Source of the DNA: Haloarcula salina
GTDB taxonomy: Archaea > Halobacteriota > Halobacteria > Halobacteriales > Haloarculaceae
Direction: 5' to 3'
NCBI RefSeq assembly: GCF_010119195.1
Contig: NZ_WRXL01000001.1
Location: 310,001-374,000, forward strand
DNA: 64,000 bases
This document shows, piece after piece, positions 50,315 through 59,157 of this stretch; the first letter of the stretch is position 1; each line of letters begins with the position of its first letter. The notes under the pieces were generated by a model that saw only the letters and a program-made list of their open reading frames with translations, was not told where the DNA came from and did not search any database. A program made the translations under genes and the position numbers.

Positions 50315-50385
50315 GGGACCGTGGGGTAGCGGTATCCTCGGCGCATGGGGTGCGTCGGACCTGAGTTCGAATCTCGGCGGTCCCA
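50315..50385 (+). tRNA. tRNA-Pro(GGG)
   Basis: A 71-base cloverleaf. The acceptor GGGACCG (50315-50321) pairs with CGGTCCC (50378-50384), with A as discriminator. The D loop is GGGTAGCGGTATC. The anticodon stem GGCGC/GCGTC closes the loop ATGGGGT, giving anticodon GGG. The T arm is CTGAG-TTCGAAT-CTCGG. CCA is not encoded and no intron is present. No duplicated tRNA 3' end is visible nearby, so there is no sign of an integrated element. Confidence 0.95.
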
Positions 50386-50642
50386 CTTCAACTTCTACCA
50401 GATGCCGACACCTGTACGCTTAGGTAACCGAGGGTCCAAATTCCTTCGTCTATCCCCTAGAATTTAGTCGCTCTTTAAATACCTCTGAGAGACGACCGGT
50501 CACCCACCGACGCGCTGTCCGAGACTACTTTCACTTTCACTCCGGACATGGCTGATGTCCTTTATCCTGCAAACAGGAACGGCTCACATGAACAGCACCG
50601 GCGATGCCGATCGGGTCGGACAGAGATGCCTGGGGGACGGGC

Positions 50643-50828
50643 ATGAGTAGATCCGTCAGCGAGAAACTCGGCGAAGGGTGGCGGATGATGTGCCCTGAGA
50701 ACCATCACACATTGGAGGATCAGGTCGGACCGACGGTCTACTGTGAACAGTGTAACTGCGCCTATCGGTACGACGACCTCATCGACAAGGCGGAACTGGG
50801 CAGTGGAAAGCGGGGCTATCGACACTAG
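50643..50828 (+). CDS. 61-residue zinc-ribbon-like protein
   Basis: A small acidic-basic protein. Cysteines occur in RMMCPENHHTL and VYCEQCNCAYRYDDL, giving a C-x(n)-CxxC-x-C set that could bind one zinc with help from the two His. The preferred start is MSRSVSEKLGEGW (ATG 50643); an upstream Met at 50604 adds 13 residues without Cys. Homologous-looking micro-proteins are widespread in haloarchaea. No function assigned. Confidence 0.65.
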   Translation: MSRSVSEKLGEGWRMMCPENHHTLEDQVGPTVYCEQCNCAYRYDDLIDKAELGSGKRGYRH

Positions 50829-50982
50829 TGTCCAGCTCACAGACCTCGCAAAAGAGATGGTAGCGATTCAGGCACCGCATTCGTCTTCGAGTCCCACCCT
50901 GTGCCTGATGTGGACGCAAACGGTCGGCCGGGGACACCGAGAACCACCGGTCGGGACCAGCGCCGTCGCGCCGGCGACGCAG

Positions 50983-51372
50983 TTACCGTCCGTTCGGGAA
51001 CAGTCTAGACAGGAGTCCGCCGCGTGACGAGGGATCGAAGTGGCAGTAGGCGAGGAGGAGCACCGCGCGGTCCGTGAGCGCGACGCGTTTGGTCTGTTCG
51101 TCGTATTCGACGACGCCGGCGTCGGCCAGTTTCGGGAGGTGCGTCTGGTGTAAGGAGACGTAGACGTTCTTGCGCTGGCTCGCGGAGACGTCGGCGCCGC
51201 CGTACTCGGACTGGGCGAGGTGGTCGGTGATCGCTGGGACGGCCGATTCACCGCCGACGGACTCGACGAACCGGAGGAGATCGCGCCGGCGGCGGTTGGA
51301 GAGGAGCGAAAAGATCTGGTCCTCGGTGAGTCGGTTCGTCTCGCTCGCCTCTGCTCGTCGATTACTGGCCAT
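50983..51372 (-). CDS. Winged-helix DNA-binding protein (DUF7344-like)
   Basis: A 129-residue protein. LTEDQIFSLLSNRRRRDLLRFVESVGG is the start common to haloarchaeal wHTH proteins, with SNRRRR leading the first helix. It is followed by ITDHLAQ...SQRKNVYVSLHQTHLPKLADAGVVEYDEQTKRVALTDRAVLLL, the recognition helix and wing. It probably regulates nearby or distant genes as a dimer. The ATG at 51372 is preferred to a GTG three codons upstream. Confidence 0.78.
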   Translation of the reverse strand: MASNRRAEASETNRLTEDQIFSLLSNRRRRDLLRFVESVGGESAVPAITDHLAQSEYGGADVSASQRKNVYVSLHQTHLPKLADAGVVEYDEQTKRVALTDRAVLLLAYCHFDPSSRGGLLSRLFPNGR

Positions 51373-51542
51373 TCGGGACACCGGATACGATGGGTAAGGT
51401 CTCTGTCGGATATATCCGTTCGTACCACATTGCCGTGGGTACGAGCGAGTTACACCATCGGAGTGAGAGCCGTCGGTGCGGCTACGGATGACGAATCGGC
51501 GTCGGCATTCGGTCGCAATCGAAAGTGGGACGACGGGCTACC

Positions 51543-52019
51543 TCAGTCTGCGACCGACGTGACGGTCGGGTCGGCGACGTCGACCAGCCGGCCCGGTGCG
51601 ATGGGGAAGACCGCCTCCGGCGTCCCCGCGGCCGCCCAGACCGTCTCGAAGGTTGTCAGATCGGCATCGAGATACGTGGGGACGGAGCGCTCGTGACAGA
51701 GCGGCGGGACGCCGCCGATCGACCAGCCGAGCGTGGCCTTGATCTCGTCGGCGTCGGCCATCTCGACGGCGTCCGCGTCAGCGCCCTCCAAGTCAGCGAT
51801 GCGGGACTCGCTGACGCGGTTCGCACCGCTGGTCACGACGACCACGAGGTCGTCACCGGCCCGGAGGGCGATCGAACTGGCGATCTGGGCCACGTCGCAG
51901 CCGACGGCGGCCGCCGCGTCCGCGGCCGTCTTCGTCCCCGCGGCGAACTCGTGGATTTCGATTTCGAGGCCGTGGGCGTCCCGAACCCGCTGTTGGAAGC
52001 GCTCTGCGCTGGGATGCAT
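51543..52019 (-). CDS. YbaK/EbsC-family aminoacyl-tRNA deacylase
   Basis: A 158-residue protein of the trans-editing family that removes the wrong amino acid from tRNA (Ala/Cys-tRNA-Pro in ProX/YbaK). TKTAADAAAAVGCDVAQIASSIALR and GWSIGGVPPLCHERSVPTYLDADLTTFETVWAAAGTPEAVFPIAPGRLV carry the family's conserved lysine/glycine residues. The start MHPSAERFQQRV lies before the first helix. The tRNA-Pro gene about 1.2 kb away is an interesting but probably chance coincidence. Confidence 0.85.
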   Translation of the reverse strand: MHPSAERFQQRVRDAHGLEIEIHEFAAGTKTAADAAAAVGCDVAQIASSIALRAGDDLVVVVTSGANRVSESRIADLEGADADAVEMADADEIKATLGWSIGGVPPLCHERSVPTYLDADLTTFETVWAAAGTPEAVFPIAPGRLVDVADPTVTSVAD

Positions 52020-52103
52020 AGTCGGTCGGTCGAGTGGACCACACCTATCGGTTTCGACGCGTCGAGCGCAACTTCCGAGTAGACGGACCACGTACGGAGG
52101 CGT

Positions 52104-52346
52104 GTGTCCGAAACGTACGTGTGCGCCCAGTGCCAGGCGACCGTCGACCGGAGTTTCGAAGTGAAGTCGATCATCCGCACCTGCGCCGAGTGCGGGACGA
52201 ACGGTCGGTTCCTGCATCGCTCGTTCGTGGACTCGCTGTCGGAGATCGCGGTGGGGAACCGCCCGGACGGGTGGGAGGAGATGGCACTGGACGAGCGGTT
52301 CGAAGCGGCCCTTCGGCAGGGTCTCATCACGTTTCGGAGAGAGTGA
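52104..52346 (+). CDS. 80-residue zinc-ribbon protein
   Basis: A small protein whose first 35 residues have two CxxC knuckles (YVCAQCQATV and IRTCAECGTNGRF). The helical tail includes WEEMALDERFEAALRQGLI. GTG 52104 is the only reasonable start. It looks like a haloarchaeal transcription- or RNA-associated micro-protein. A duplicated segment from the ilvD 3' region begins 8 bases after its stop. Confidence 0.7.
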   Translation: MSETYVCAQCQATVDRSFEVKSIIRTCAECGTNGRFLHRSFVDSLSEIAVGNRPDGWEEMALDERFEAALRQGLITFRRE

Positions 52347-52353
52347 ACCGGAC

Positions 52354-52406
52354 ACGCTCGCTCGGCTCGCGTCCCGGGAAACCGCACCTCGTGTCACTCG
52401 GCGCGG
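52354..52406 (+). repeat. Repeat R1, copy 1 (53 bp)
   Basis: Identical to 52570-52622. It contains CGCTCGCTCGGCTCGCG, part of a hairpin-forming sequence. It is the downstream part of a duplicated ilvD 3' region. Confidence 0.85.
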
Positions 52407-52426
52407 GACGCGCTCAGTAGCGTCGA

Positions 52427-52492
52427 CTCAGTCCCACTTCGCCCCGGGGTTCGTCACCGCGCCGTTGGCCGCCGACCCGAACGCCTGCTCGT
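52427..52492 (-). pseudogene. Displaced copy of the ilvD 3' end
   Basis: 66 bases identical to 52640-52705, encoding on the minus strand the last ~20 IlvD residues ([20 protein letters not shown] and stop). The rest of ilvD is absent. It arises with repeat R1 as a partial duplication of the gene tail plus downstream DNA, with the short middle segments (20 and 17 bases) diverged. Confidence 0.85.
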
Positions 52493-52569
52493 CCACCTTT
52501 TTCTCGTCGCCTCCTCCGTTCGCGTCGCTCACTCGGGAGACTCCTCGAAAAACCTGGGCCAAAAACGGG

Positions 52570-52622
52570 ACGCTCGCTCGGCTCGCGTCCCGGGAAACCG
52601 CACCTCGTGTCACTCGGCGCGG
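52570..52622 (+). repeat. Repeat R1, copy 2 (53 bp)
   Basis: Identical to 52354-52406. GGGACGC...GCGTCCC (52567-52591) forms a stem-loop here, possibly the ilvD terminator. Confidence 0.85.
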
Positions 52623-52640
52623 TATCTTGTCGGCGCGGGC

Positions 52641-54383
52641 TCAGTCCCACTTCGCCCCGGGGTTCGTCACCGCGCCGTTGGCCGCCGACCCGAACGCCTG
52701 CTCGTACTTCGCCAGCACACCGTTCGTGTACGGCGGTTCGGGCTCGTCGCGGGCGTCGAGGCGCTCCTCGATCTCCTCGTCGGAGAGGTCGACTTCGAGC
52801 GTCCGCTCGGGGATGTCGACGCGGATGTGGTCGCCGTCTTCGAGCGCGCCGATGGGGCCGCCGACGTAGGCCTCGGGCGCGACGTGCCCGATCATCGGGC
52901 CGCGCGTGCCGCCGGAGAAGCGGCCGTCGGTCAGGAGCGCCACGTCGTCCTCGTGGCCGGCCCCGACGACGGCGGCGGTGACGCCGAGCATCTCGCGCAT
53001 CCCGGGGCCGCCGCGCGGTCCCTCGTTGCGGATGACGATGGCGTCGCCCGAGGAGATCTGTCCGGTCTGGACGTACTCCATGGCGTCCTCCTCGTTCTCG
53101 AAGACGCGTGCGGGACCCTCGTGGTGGAATTCGTCGTCGCCGGTGACCTTCAGGACCGCGCCGTCGGGCGCGAGGTTCCCCGTGAGAACCCGGATGGCTC
53201 CCTCCTCCTGGTACGGGTCGTCGACCGGGTAGAAGAACTCCGCGTCGATCTCGTCGTCGTCCGGAATCGCGCCCTGCTCTTCGAGGTGAGCGAGTTCCTC
53301 GGCGATGGTTCGGCCGGTCATCGTCATCGCGTCCCCGTGGATCAGGCCCGCGTCGAGCAGGCGGCGGATGACGACGGGGACGCCGCCGATCTCGAAGAGG
53401 TCGTTCATGACGCGCTGGCCGCCGGGCTGGAGGTTCGCGATCTTGGGCGTCCGCCGAGAGATCTCGTCGAACTCGTCGATGGTGAGGTCGATGTCGGCCT
53501 CGGCCGCGAGCGCGAGCAGGTGGAGGACGGCGTTCGTCGACCCGCCGGTCGCCACCTGGAGCGTGATGGCGTTCTCGAACGACTCCTTCGTCAGGATGTC
53601 GGACGGCCGGCGGTCGTTCTCGACGGCATCGAGGACGAGCTCGCCGGCGTCCTCGGCGATGTCGTAGCGGTCCTCGTGTTCGGCCGGGGCGGCGGCCGAC
53701 CCGAGCGGGGCGAGACCGAGCGCCTCGGAGATGGAGGCCATCGTGTTCGCGGTGAACATCCCGCCACAGGAGCCGGCCCCGGGGCAGGCGTGGCGCTCCA
53801 TCTCGTCGAGTTCGTCCTCGGTCATGTCGCCCTCGGCGACCGCGCCGACGCCCTCGAAGACGTTCTGGATGGTGACCTCGCGGCCGTCGTGCTCACCGGG
53901 CATGATGGAGCCGCCGTAGAGGAAGACGCTCGGCAGGTCCGTCCGGATGGCCGCCATCATCATGCCGGGCATGTTCTTGTCGCAGCCGCCGATGGTGACG
54001 ATGCCGTCCATGCGCTCGCCGAAGGTGACCAGTTCCACGGAGTCGGCGATCATCTCGCGGGAGATGAGCGACGCCTTCATCCCCTCGGTCCCCATCGAGA
54101 TGGCGTCCGAGATGGTGATGGTCCCGAACTCGATTGGCATCCCGCCGGAGTCGTCGATGCCGTCGTAGGCGGCATCGGCCACGTCGTCTAAGTGAACGTT
54201 ACACGGCGTGATGTCGGCGGCGGGGTTCGCGATGCCGACCATCGGCGAGGCGAGGTCCTCGTCGTCGTAGCCCATCGCACGGAACATCGCGCGGTGGGGT
54301 GCCTTCTCGACGCCCTCCGTGACTTCGTTGCTGCGCAGGTCCGGGTCCTTTTCCGGACGCTCACGGCGTTCCTGCTTGCTCAT
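52641..54383 (-). CDS. ilvD: Dihydroxy-acid dehydratase
   Basis: A 580-residue iron-sulfur enzyme of branched-chain amino acid synthesis; it dehydrates 2,3-dihydroxy acids to 2-keto acids. Cluster ligands are in [20 protein letters not shown] and [20 protein letters not shown]. Substrate motifs [20 protein letters not shown] and [21 protein letters not shown] are intact. Length and start ([21 protein letters not shown]) match haloarchaeal relatives. The gene's 3' end is repeated downstream at 52427-52492. Transcribed alone, divergent from the GHMP gene. Confidence 0.95.
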   Translation of the reverse strand: MSKQERRERPEKDPDLRSNEVTEGVEKAPHRAMFRAMGYDDEDLASPMVGIANPAADITPCNVHLDDVADAAYDGIDDSGGMPIEFGTITISDAISMGTEGMKASLISREMIADSVELVTFGERMDGIVTIGGCDKNMPGMMMAAIRTDLPSVFLYGGSIMPGEHDGREVTIQNVFEGVGAVAEGDMTEDELDEMERHACPGAGSCGGMFTANTMASISEALGLAPLGSAAAPAEHEDRYDIAEDAGELVLDAVENDRRPSDILTKESFENAITLQVATGGSTNAVLHLLALAAEADIDLTIDEFDEISRRTPKIANLQPGGQRVMNDLFEIGGVPVVIRRLLDAGLIHGDAMTMTGRTIAEELAHLEEQGAIPDDDEIDAEFFYPVDDPYQEEGAIRVLTGNLAPDGAVLKVTGDDEFHHEGPARVFENEEDAMEYVQTGQISSGDAIVIRNEGPRGGPGMREMLGVTAAVVGAGHEDDVALLTDGRFSGGTRGPMIGHVAPEAYVGGPIGALEDGDHIRVDIPERTLEVDLSDEEIEERLDARDEPEPPYTNGVLAKYEQAFGSAANGAVTNPGAKWD

Positions 54384-54502
54384 AATTCACCGTCGCCGCG
54401 GGCGACCTTAAATAACTTGTAGTCGCGATACCGTCCCGCATGGACGGCCGGGGAATCTCCGGTGACAGTAGCTTCTTTCCGGGGCGGTGTCAACCCCCGC
54501 CC

Positions 54503-55468
54503 ATGCCGACGGTCACGACCGCCGCGCGACTCCACTTCGGCTTTCAGAACCTCTCGCTGGCCCACGAACGCCTCTACGGGGGCGTCGGCCTCGCGCTCGA
54601 CGAGCCGCGGCTCGCGGTCCACGCCGAGCGCGCGGACGAGCTCCGCTGTGACGACGGGGCCGCCGAGCCGTACGTCCGACGCGTGGTCGACGCGCTCGAC
54701 GTGCCCGGTGCGGCGGTCACAATCGAGGAGCGGTTCCCGCGCCACGTCGGCCTCGGGAGCGGCACCCAGCTCGCGCTCGCGACGCTCGTGGCCGTCGTCC
54801 GCGCCTACGACCGGACCGCGGACGCGCGGACGTACGCCCCGCGACTGGGGCGGGGCGGCCGCAGCGGCGTCGGCGTCGCTACCTTCGAGGACGGCGGCTT
54901 CGTCGTCGACGGCGGCCACCCGACCGAGCGCTTCACCGCGGAGCCGCCCGCCGAGGGCGACTGGGACGTGCCGCCGGTGCTCGCCCGCCACGACGTGCCG
55001 GCCCACTGGCGCTTCGTCGTCGTCGTGCCGGACTCCGATCCCGGACAGAGCGGGTCGGAGGAGGACCGGAGCATGCGACAGGCCGTCGAGCGGGCCGACC
55101 CCGGCATCGCCGACGAGATATCGACGCTGCTGACCCGGCGACTGCTCCCGGCGATCGCCACCAGAGACCGCCGCGACTTCGGGCAGGCCGCGGCTCGGCT
55201 GGGCCGGCTGAACGGCGCGTGGTACGCAGACGAGCAGGGCGGCGTCTACCGGCCGCCGGCGGGGTCGATCGTCGATGCACTGTCGCGCGCGCCGTCGGTG
55301 TCCGGGGCCGGCCAGAGCTCGTGGGGCCCGACCGTCTGGGGGCTGACGACCGAGGAGTACGCGTCGGAAGCCAGCGAAGCCGGCGCGCTGGCGCTCGACG
55401 AGGCCGGCGTCGAGGGGAGCGTCCGCGTCGTCGCTCCGCGCAACGTCGGGGCCTCGTTATCAGAATGA
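54503..55468 (+). CDS. Beta-ribofuranosylaminobenzene 5'-phosphate synthase-like protein
   Basis: A 321-residue GHMP-superfamily protein. TTAARLHFGFQNLSLAHERLYGGVGLALDEP opens the domain; FPRHVGLGSGTQLALATLVAVVRAYDR is the GHMP phosphate loop (GLGSGTQLA); and LGRGGRSGVGVATFEDGGFVVDGG follows. The pattern matches beta-RFAP synthases (MptG), which condense 4-hydroxybenzoate or pABA with PRPP in methanopterin-type cofactor synthesis. Haloarchaea use modified folates, so its product here is uncertain. The start MPTVTTAARLHF was chosen over a Met 21 codons upstream. Confidence 0.82.
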   Translation: MPTVTTAARLHFGFQNLSLAHERLYGGVGLALDEPRLAVHAERADELRCDDGAAEPYVRRVVDALDVPGAAVTIEERFPRHVGLGSGTQLALATLVAVVRAYDRTADARTYAPRLGRGGRSGVGVATFEDGGFVVDGGHPTERFTAEPPAEGDWDVPPVLARHDVPAHWRFVVVVPDSDPGQSGSEEDRSMRQAVERADPGIADEISTLLTRRLLPAIATRDRRDFGQAAARLGRLNGAWYADEQGGVYRPPAGSIVDALSRAPSVSGAGQSSWGPTVWGLTTEEYASEASEAGALALDEAGVEGSVRVVAPRNVGASLSE

Positions 55469-55514
55469 CGAACCCCGGCCAAGCGTTTAAGCGACCCCGT
55501 GGGTGAGAGGAGGT

Positions 55515-56351
55515 ATGGAGCGCATTCCGTTCGGAATCCGGCAGCTGGACTCCATCATCAACGGCGGCGCGCCGGTCGGGAGCGTCGTCCTGCTCTCGGG
55601 GGAGGCCGGGGCCGGCTCCCGGGAGTTCATGCACACGAGCGCGCTCGTCAACGGCCTCCAGCAGGTCGACGCGGAGAGCCACGACCTCTACTACGGCGAC
55701 CTCTCCGCCGACGCCGTCGCCCCTGAGGAGGTCCACTACATCTCCTTTACCGCGAGCGAGTCACAGCTCGTCTCGGAGATGCGGCTGGCGATGGCCGACG
55801 AGGTGGTCGAGAAGGGCAGCGAGGCCGTGCAGTTCCACGACCTCTCTGAGCGGTACTTCCACATCAGCCCGGTCCCGCGGAGCTGGTACGCGAGCGAATC
55901 AGCGTCGATCACCGACCTCCGGGCCCGCCACGAGCGGGAGGAGCTGCTCGGAACGCTCGGGATGACGCTCAACGAGGTCGCCCCCGGGAACCTCGTCGTG
56001 ATCGACTCGCTGTCGGACCTCGTCAGTTCGATCGGCGACGAGATCAGCTGGTCCGACATCAGTTCGCTGGTCGCCGGCATCCAGAAAGCCGCCCACGAGT
56101 GGGGCGGACTCATCCTGTTGCACATCAACCACGAGACGCTCTCGGACGTCCGTCACGGGCAGCTCGTCGACTCCTCGCACGGGACGATGGAGTTCGCCTG
56201 GGAGACCGGCGGCTCGTCGCGGGCGCGGACGCTCGTCGTCCGGCAGTTCCGCGGCGTCCTCTCGCAGATCGAGGCGGAGGACATCGTCCAGTTCGAGACG
56301 GAACTCGGCGACGCCGGCTTCGACATCAGCGACGTGCGGAAAATCCGATAA
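55515..56351 (+). CDS. RAD55/KaiC-like protein with degenerate P-loop
   Basis: A 278-residue RecA-fold protein. The Walker A position reads VVLLSGEAGAGSREFMH (residues 24-40). Canonical GxxGxGK(T/S) has its Lys replaced by Ser and the next residue by Arg, so ATP binding is probably altered or lost. Walker B (NLVVIDSLSDLVSS) is kept. A clear Shine-Dalgarno (GAGGAGG) precedes ATG 55515. It heads a run of plus-strand genes ending with TFS. RAD55-like proteins of this type may act in signalling or as scaffolds. Confidence 0.8.
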   Translation: MERIPFGIRQLDSIINGGAPVGSVVLLSGEAGAGSREFMHTSALVNGLQQVDAESHDLYYGDLSADAVAPEEVHYISFTASESQLVSEMRLAMADEVVEKGSEAVQFHDLSERYFHISPVPRSWYASESASITDLRARHEREELLGTLGMTLNEVAPGNLVVIDSLSDLVSSIGDEISWSDISSLVAGIQKAAHEWGGLILLHINHETLSDVRHGQLVDSSHGTMEFAWETGGSSRARTLVVRQFRGVLSQIEAEDIVQFETELGDAGFDISDVRKIR

Positions 56352-56482
56352 TCGCACGACGCCACTCACGGTATGGGCCACCTACACCGTCGCTGGCAGT
56401 GATTCGACCAGTACGGCCGCCTCTCTCGATTTCTGAAATGGGCGGTAAACCCTTATCAGTGTCGTTCATTAAGGGTAGCGTA

Positions 56483-57352
56483 ATGTCCTCCGAGTCGACG
56501 GATGACGGAGGCGTGCGCGTCGAGCTAGCCGCGGATATGGACGAGTGGCTGACCGAGCGAGCGGAGGCACTCGGCGTCCCCCGCGAGGCCGTCGTCGAAC
56601 AGCTACTGGCCTCGTACAAGGCGACGGCGGACTTCGACGACGAGACGGCGGCGGTCGGCGTCTCTCGCGACGAGCTCGACGCGGTCGTCGCCGCGACCGT
56701 CGACGAGAAGCTGAACGGCGAACTCGACTCGGCGGCCGACGACGCCTTGCAATCTCGGCTCCCCGACATCGTCGACGGCGTCGAGGAACGCCTCGACGAC
56801 CGGATCGACGACCTCCAGGCCGACTTCCAGGGGAAGATCGAGGACGTCCGCGAGCGGGTCGTCCAGGTGAAACGCGAGACGGACGGGAAAGCGCCGGCCG
56901 ACCACAACCACGAGGAATTTGACCGGCTCGACGCGCTCGGGCAGGAGGTCGACGGGCTCGACCGAGAACTGGCCGAGCTGCGGTCCGACCTCACCGTCGG
57001 TCTCGAAACGCAGGAGGCCGCGGTCGAGGACGTCGACGAGCGGCTGAGCGACCTCCAGGACAAGCTCACCCGGGTCGCGTGGGTCGTCAGCGACCTCCGG
57101 GAAGACCAGGGCGGCCGCGACGCGGCTCAGCGGGCGGTCGACCGCCTGAAGCGGGCGGCGGCACAGGAAGGGATCTCTGCGGCCCGCTGTGAGGGTTGCG
57201 ACGAACAGGTCCAGATCGGCTTGTTGACCGAACCGAACTGTCCGCACTGCAACGCGACCGTCTCGGACGTGCGCCCGGAGGGCGGCATCTTCCGGACGAA
57301 AGCGCGGCTGGTGACCGCCGCGCAACTCGAATCGGGGGCGACCGATGACTGA
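56483..57352 (+). CDS. Coiled-coil protein with N-terminal helix domain and C-terminal zinc ribbon
   Basis: A 289-residue protein. Residues 10-48 (VRVELAADMDEWLTERAEALGVPREAVVEQLLASY) resemble a ribbon-helix-helix unit. Residues 80-220 form a long coiled coil (LQADFQGKIEDVRERVVQVKRE, LRSDLTVGLETQEAAVEDVDERLSDLQDKL). The C-terminus has two zinc knuckles (ARCEGCDEQ and PNCPHCNATV). It overlaps the following gene by 8 bases and follows the RAD55-like gene after 131 bases. Its function is unknown; a dimeric DNA- or protein-binding adaptor is plausible. Confidence 0.72.
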   Translation: MSSESTDDGGVRVELAADMDEWLTERAEALGVPREAVVEQLLASYKATADFDDETAAVGVSRDELDAVVAATVDEKLNGELDSAADDALQSRLPDIVDGVEERLDDRIDDLQADFQGKIEDVRERVVQVKRETDGKAPADHNHEEFDRLDALGQEVDGLDRELAELRSDLTVGLETQEAAVEDVDERLSDLQDKLTRVAWVVSDLREDQGGRDAAQRAVDRLKRAAAQEGISAARCEGCDEQVQIGLLTEPNCPHCNATVSDVRPEGGIFRTKARLVTAAQLESGATDD

Positions 57353-57956
57353 CGACGAGGACCCCTTCGAGCGACTCGACCCGGTCGACGACCGCGATGG
57401 GGACCCCTTCGAACAGCTCGACCCGGCAGACGACGGCGAGGAGACGACCGGCGACGACGGAGGGTCCAACGGGGACGGTACAAACGACACGTCCCCCGCC
57501 GGAACCGAATCGACGACTGGTTCGGGCGGGCACGGCCAGTCGGCGGACGACCCGGATCCGACGATAGACGACGACCTCCTGTCGGCGGTCGACGTCGAGG
57601 AGTTTCGCACCGAGACGGACGCCGACGACCCGTTCGCGGACTTCGAAGACGCCCGCGACGATCCGTTCGGGGACACCGAGGGCGCGTTCGAGCGCGTCGA
57701 CGTCGACCACCTCGACGCCGACAAGGTGTGGGCCGAGATCACCGGCGACGGCGAGGACGCCGACGCCTCCGAGGACCGCTACGCCGAGGTGTCGAAACAC
57801 CGCTACTGCGAGCAGTGCGAGCACTTTTCGGAACCGCCGAACGCCCGCTGTACGAACGAGGGAACGGAACTCGTCGAGTTCCTCGACATGGAGACGGTCC
57901 GCCTCCGGGACTGTCCGGTCGTCGCCGAGCAACACGACCTCGAGAGCGAGCAGTAA
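57345..57956 (+). CDS. Acidic protein with C-terminal Cys4 domain
   Basis: A 203-residue protein. The first 130 residues are very acidic, low-complexity and contain repeats of DPFExLDP/DPFADFED-type blocks, probably disordered. The conserved part is the last 60 residues: YAEVSKHRYCEQCEHFSEPPNARCTNEGTELVEFLDMETVRLRDCPVV, with four Cys for a metal site. It starts inside the end of the previous gene (8-base overlap), indicating a coupled pair. Function unknown. Confidence 0.68.
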   Translation: MTDDEDPFERLDPVDDRDGDPFEQLDPADDGEETTGDDGGSNGDGTNDTSPAGTESTTGSGGHGQSADDPDPTIDDDLLSAVDVEEFRTETDADDPFADFEDARDDPFGDTEGAFERVDVDHLDADKVWAEITGDGEDADASEDRYAEVSKHRYCEQCEHFSEPPNARCTNEGTELVEFLDMETVRLRDCPVVAEQHDLESEQ

Positions 57957-57988
57957 CGGCTTTCCGACTCGGTGTCCGAACGGTCGGT

Positions 57989-58312
57989 ATGCAGTTCTGC
58001 GACGACTGCGGCTCGATGATGCACGCCGACGGTGACGAGATGGTCTGTCAGTCCTGCGGGGCCCGCGTCGCCAAGGACGAGGAGCGCGCGGCCGAGTTCG
58101 TCACCACGGACGAACAGAGCGGCGACGAACTGATCGAGACCGAGGAGGGAGCGAACTTCGAGGGCAAGCCGACCGCCGACGACGTGACCTGCGACGAGTG
58201 CGGCCACGGCAAGGCCTGGTACACGATCAAACAGACCGGTTCGGCCGACGAGCCGCCGACGCGCTTCTTTAAGTGCCAGGAGTGTGGCCACCGCTGGCGC
58301 GAGTACAACTAG
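57989..58312 (+). CDS. Transcription elongation factor TFS
   Basis: A 107-residue protein. The N-terminal zinc ribbon is MQFCDDCGSMMHADGDEMVCQSCGARV and the C-terminal TFIIS ribbon is VTCDECGHGKAWYTIKQTGSADEPPTRFFKCQECGHRWREYN. The usual acidic hairpin of TFS (conserved D-E pair) appears here as SADEPPTR. TFS stimulates RNA cleavage by stalled RNA polymerase. It closes the plus-strand set and its 3' end overlaps the next, opposite-strand gene by four bases. Confidence 0.92.
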   Translation: MQFCDDCGSMMHADGDEMVCQSCGARVAKDEERAAEFVTTDEQSGDELIETEEGANFEGKPTADDVTCDECGHGKAWYTIKQTGSADEPPTRFFKCQECGHRWREYN

Positions 58313-59157
58313 AGCAGCGACTTCAGGATCCGCAGTTCCTCGTCTTCGCTGATGTTCTCGGAGTCCATGCAGGCGTGGACCACTTTGTGAACGAGCTCGG
58401 GGTCGTCGAACACGCGCGCCTGGGCCTGTGTCGCGCCGCTGCCGTCCGTGACGGTCTCCATCCGGCCTTCGAGGTCTTCGATCTGCGTCGAGAGCTGGTC
58501 GACGGTCGACTGGACGGTCTCGACCGTGTCGACCACCTCGGGCGACGACTGTCGCGAATCGGTCGTCGACGGGCCGGCCGCCGTCGGTTCCTCGCCGTCG
58601 AGGACGGCGTGAGCGAACGATTCGCGCTCCGACCAGTCGAAGCCGTCGATACTGTTGACGCGGTTGCTGATCGTCGAAGCGGTCACGTCGAGCACTTCGG
58701 CGAGGTCGCGCTGGGACGCCGTCGGGTGCTCGGTGATCGCCCGGAGCGTCTCGCGTTGCGTCGGTGAGAGGTCTGCCGGGGCCGGATACGACGGCGAGTC
58801 TGTCTGATTCGTGACGGGCGCTGTGGCGCCGTCTTCCGTCGTGGGCGCTGAGGTATCGGTATCCATTGTCGCGGTGGGGTCGTCGTCCGCAGACGGTGTC
58901 CGGTCGGCGGCATCAGTGTCAACGATGTCGTCGTCCGCAGACGGCACGTGGTTGGCGGCATCGGTATCCACGACGTCGTCTTCGCTCGCCGGGTCGCCGT
59001 GCTTTTCGAGCACCCGCTCGACGAGGTCCGGCGTCGCGCTCGGAACCTCGGCGGCGAGGTCTTCGATCGACGCTTCGGGGTTGTCTGCCGCTACGTCCAG
59101 GATTTGCTTGTGACGCATCGATTTCGGGGCCGTTCGGCCCTCACTTGATTTGCTCAT
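58309..59157 (-). CDS. HTH (winged-helix) protein with acidic repeat linker
   Basis: A 282-residue protein. An N-terminal HTH-like domain (SMRHKQILDVAADNPEASIEDLAAEVPSATPDLVERVLEKHG) is followed by a linker with an internal tandem repeat (VDTDAANHVPSADDDI / VDTDAADRTPSADDD, about residues 67-97). A second winged helix is LSPTQRETLRAITEHPTASQRDLAEVLDVTASTISNRVNSI, and a C-terminal coiled coil is VQSTVDQLSTQIEDLEGRMETV. It is a likely transcription regulator. Start MSKSSEGRTAPK (59157). Convergent with TFS with a 4-base overlap. Confidence 0.75.
   Translation of the reverse strand: MSKSSEGRTAPKSMRHKQILDVAADNPEASIEDLAAEVPSATPDLVERVLEKHGDPASEDDVVDTDAANHVPSADDDIVDTDAADRTPSADDDPTATMDTDTSAPTTEDGATAPVTNQTDSPSYPAPADLSPTQRETLRAITEHPTASQRDLAEVLDVTASTISNRVNSIDGFDWSERESFAHAVLDGEEPTAAGPSTTDSRQSSPEVVDTVETVQSTVDQLSTQIEDLEGRMETVTDGSGATQAQARVFDDPELVHKVVHACMDSENISEDEELRILKSLL

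Noticed and set aside
50315-50642. Integrated element at tRNA-Pro
   Set aside because: No duplicate of the tRNA 3' end and no integrase gene were found in the following sequence.
51543-52019. Functional link of YbaK-type deacylase to the nearby tRNA-Pro
   Set aside because: The family edits tRNA-Pro in some bacteria, but the genes are 1.2 kb apart with unrelated genes between, so position adds little.
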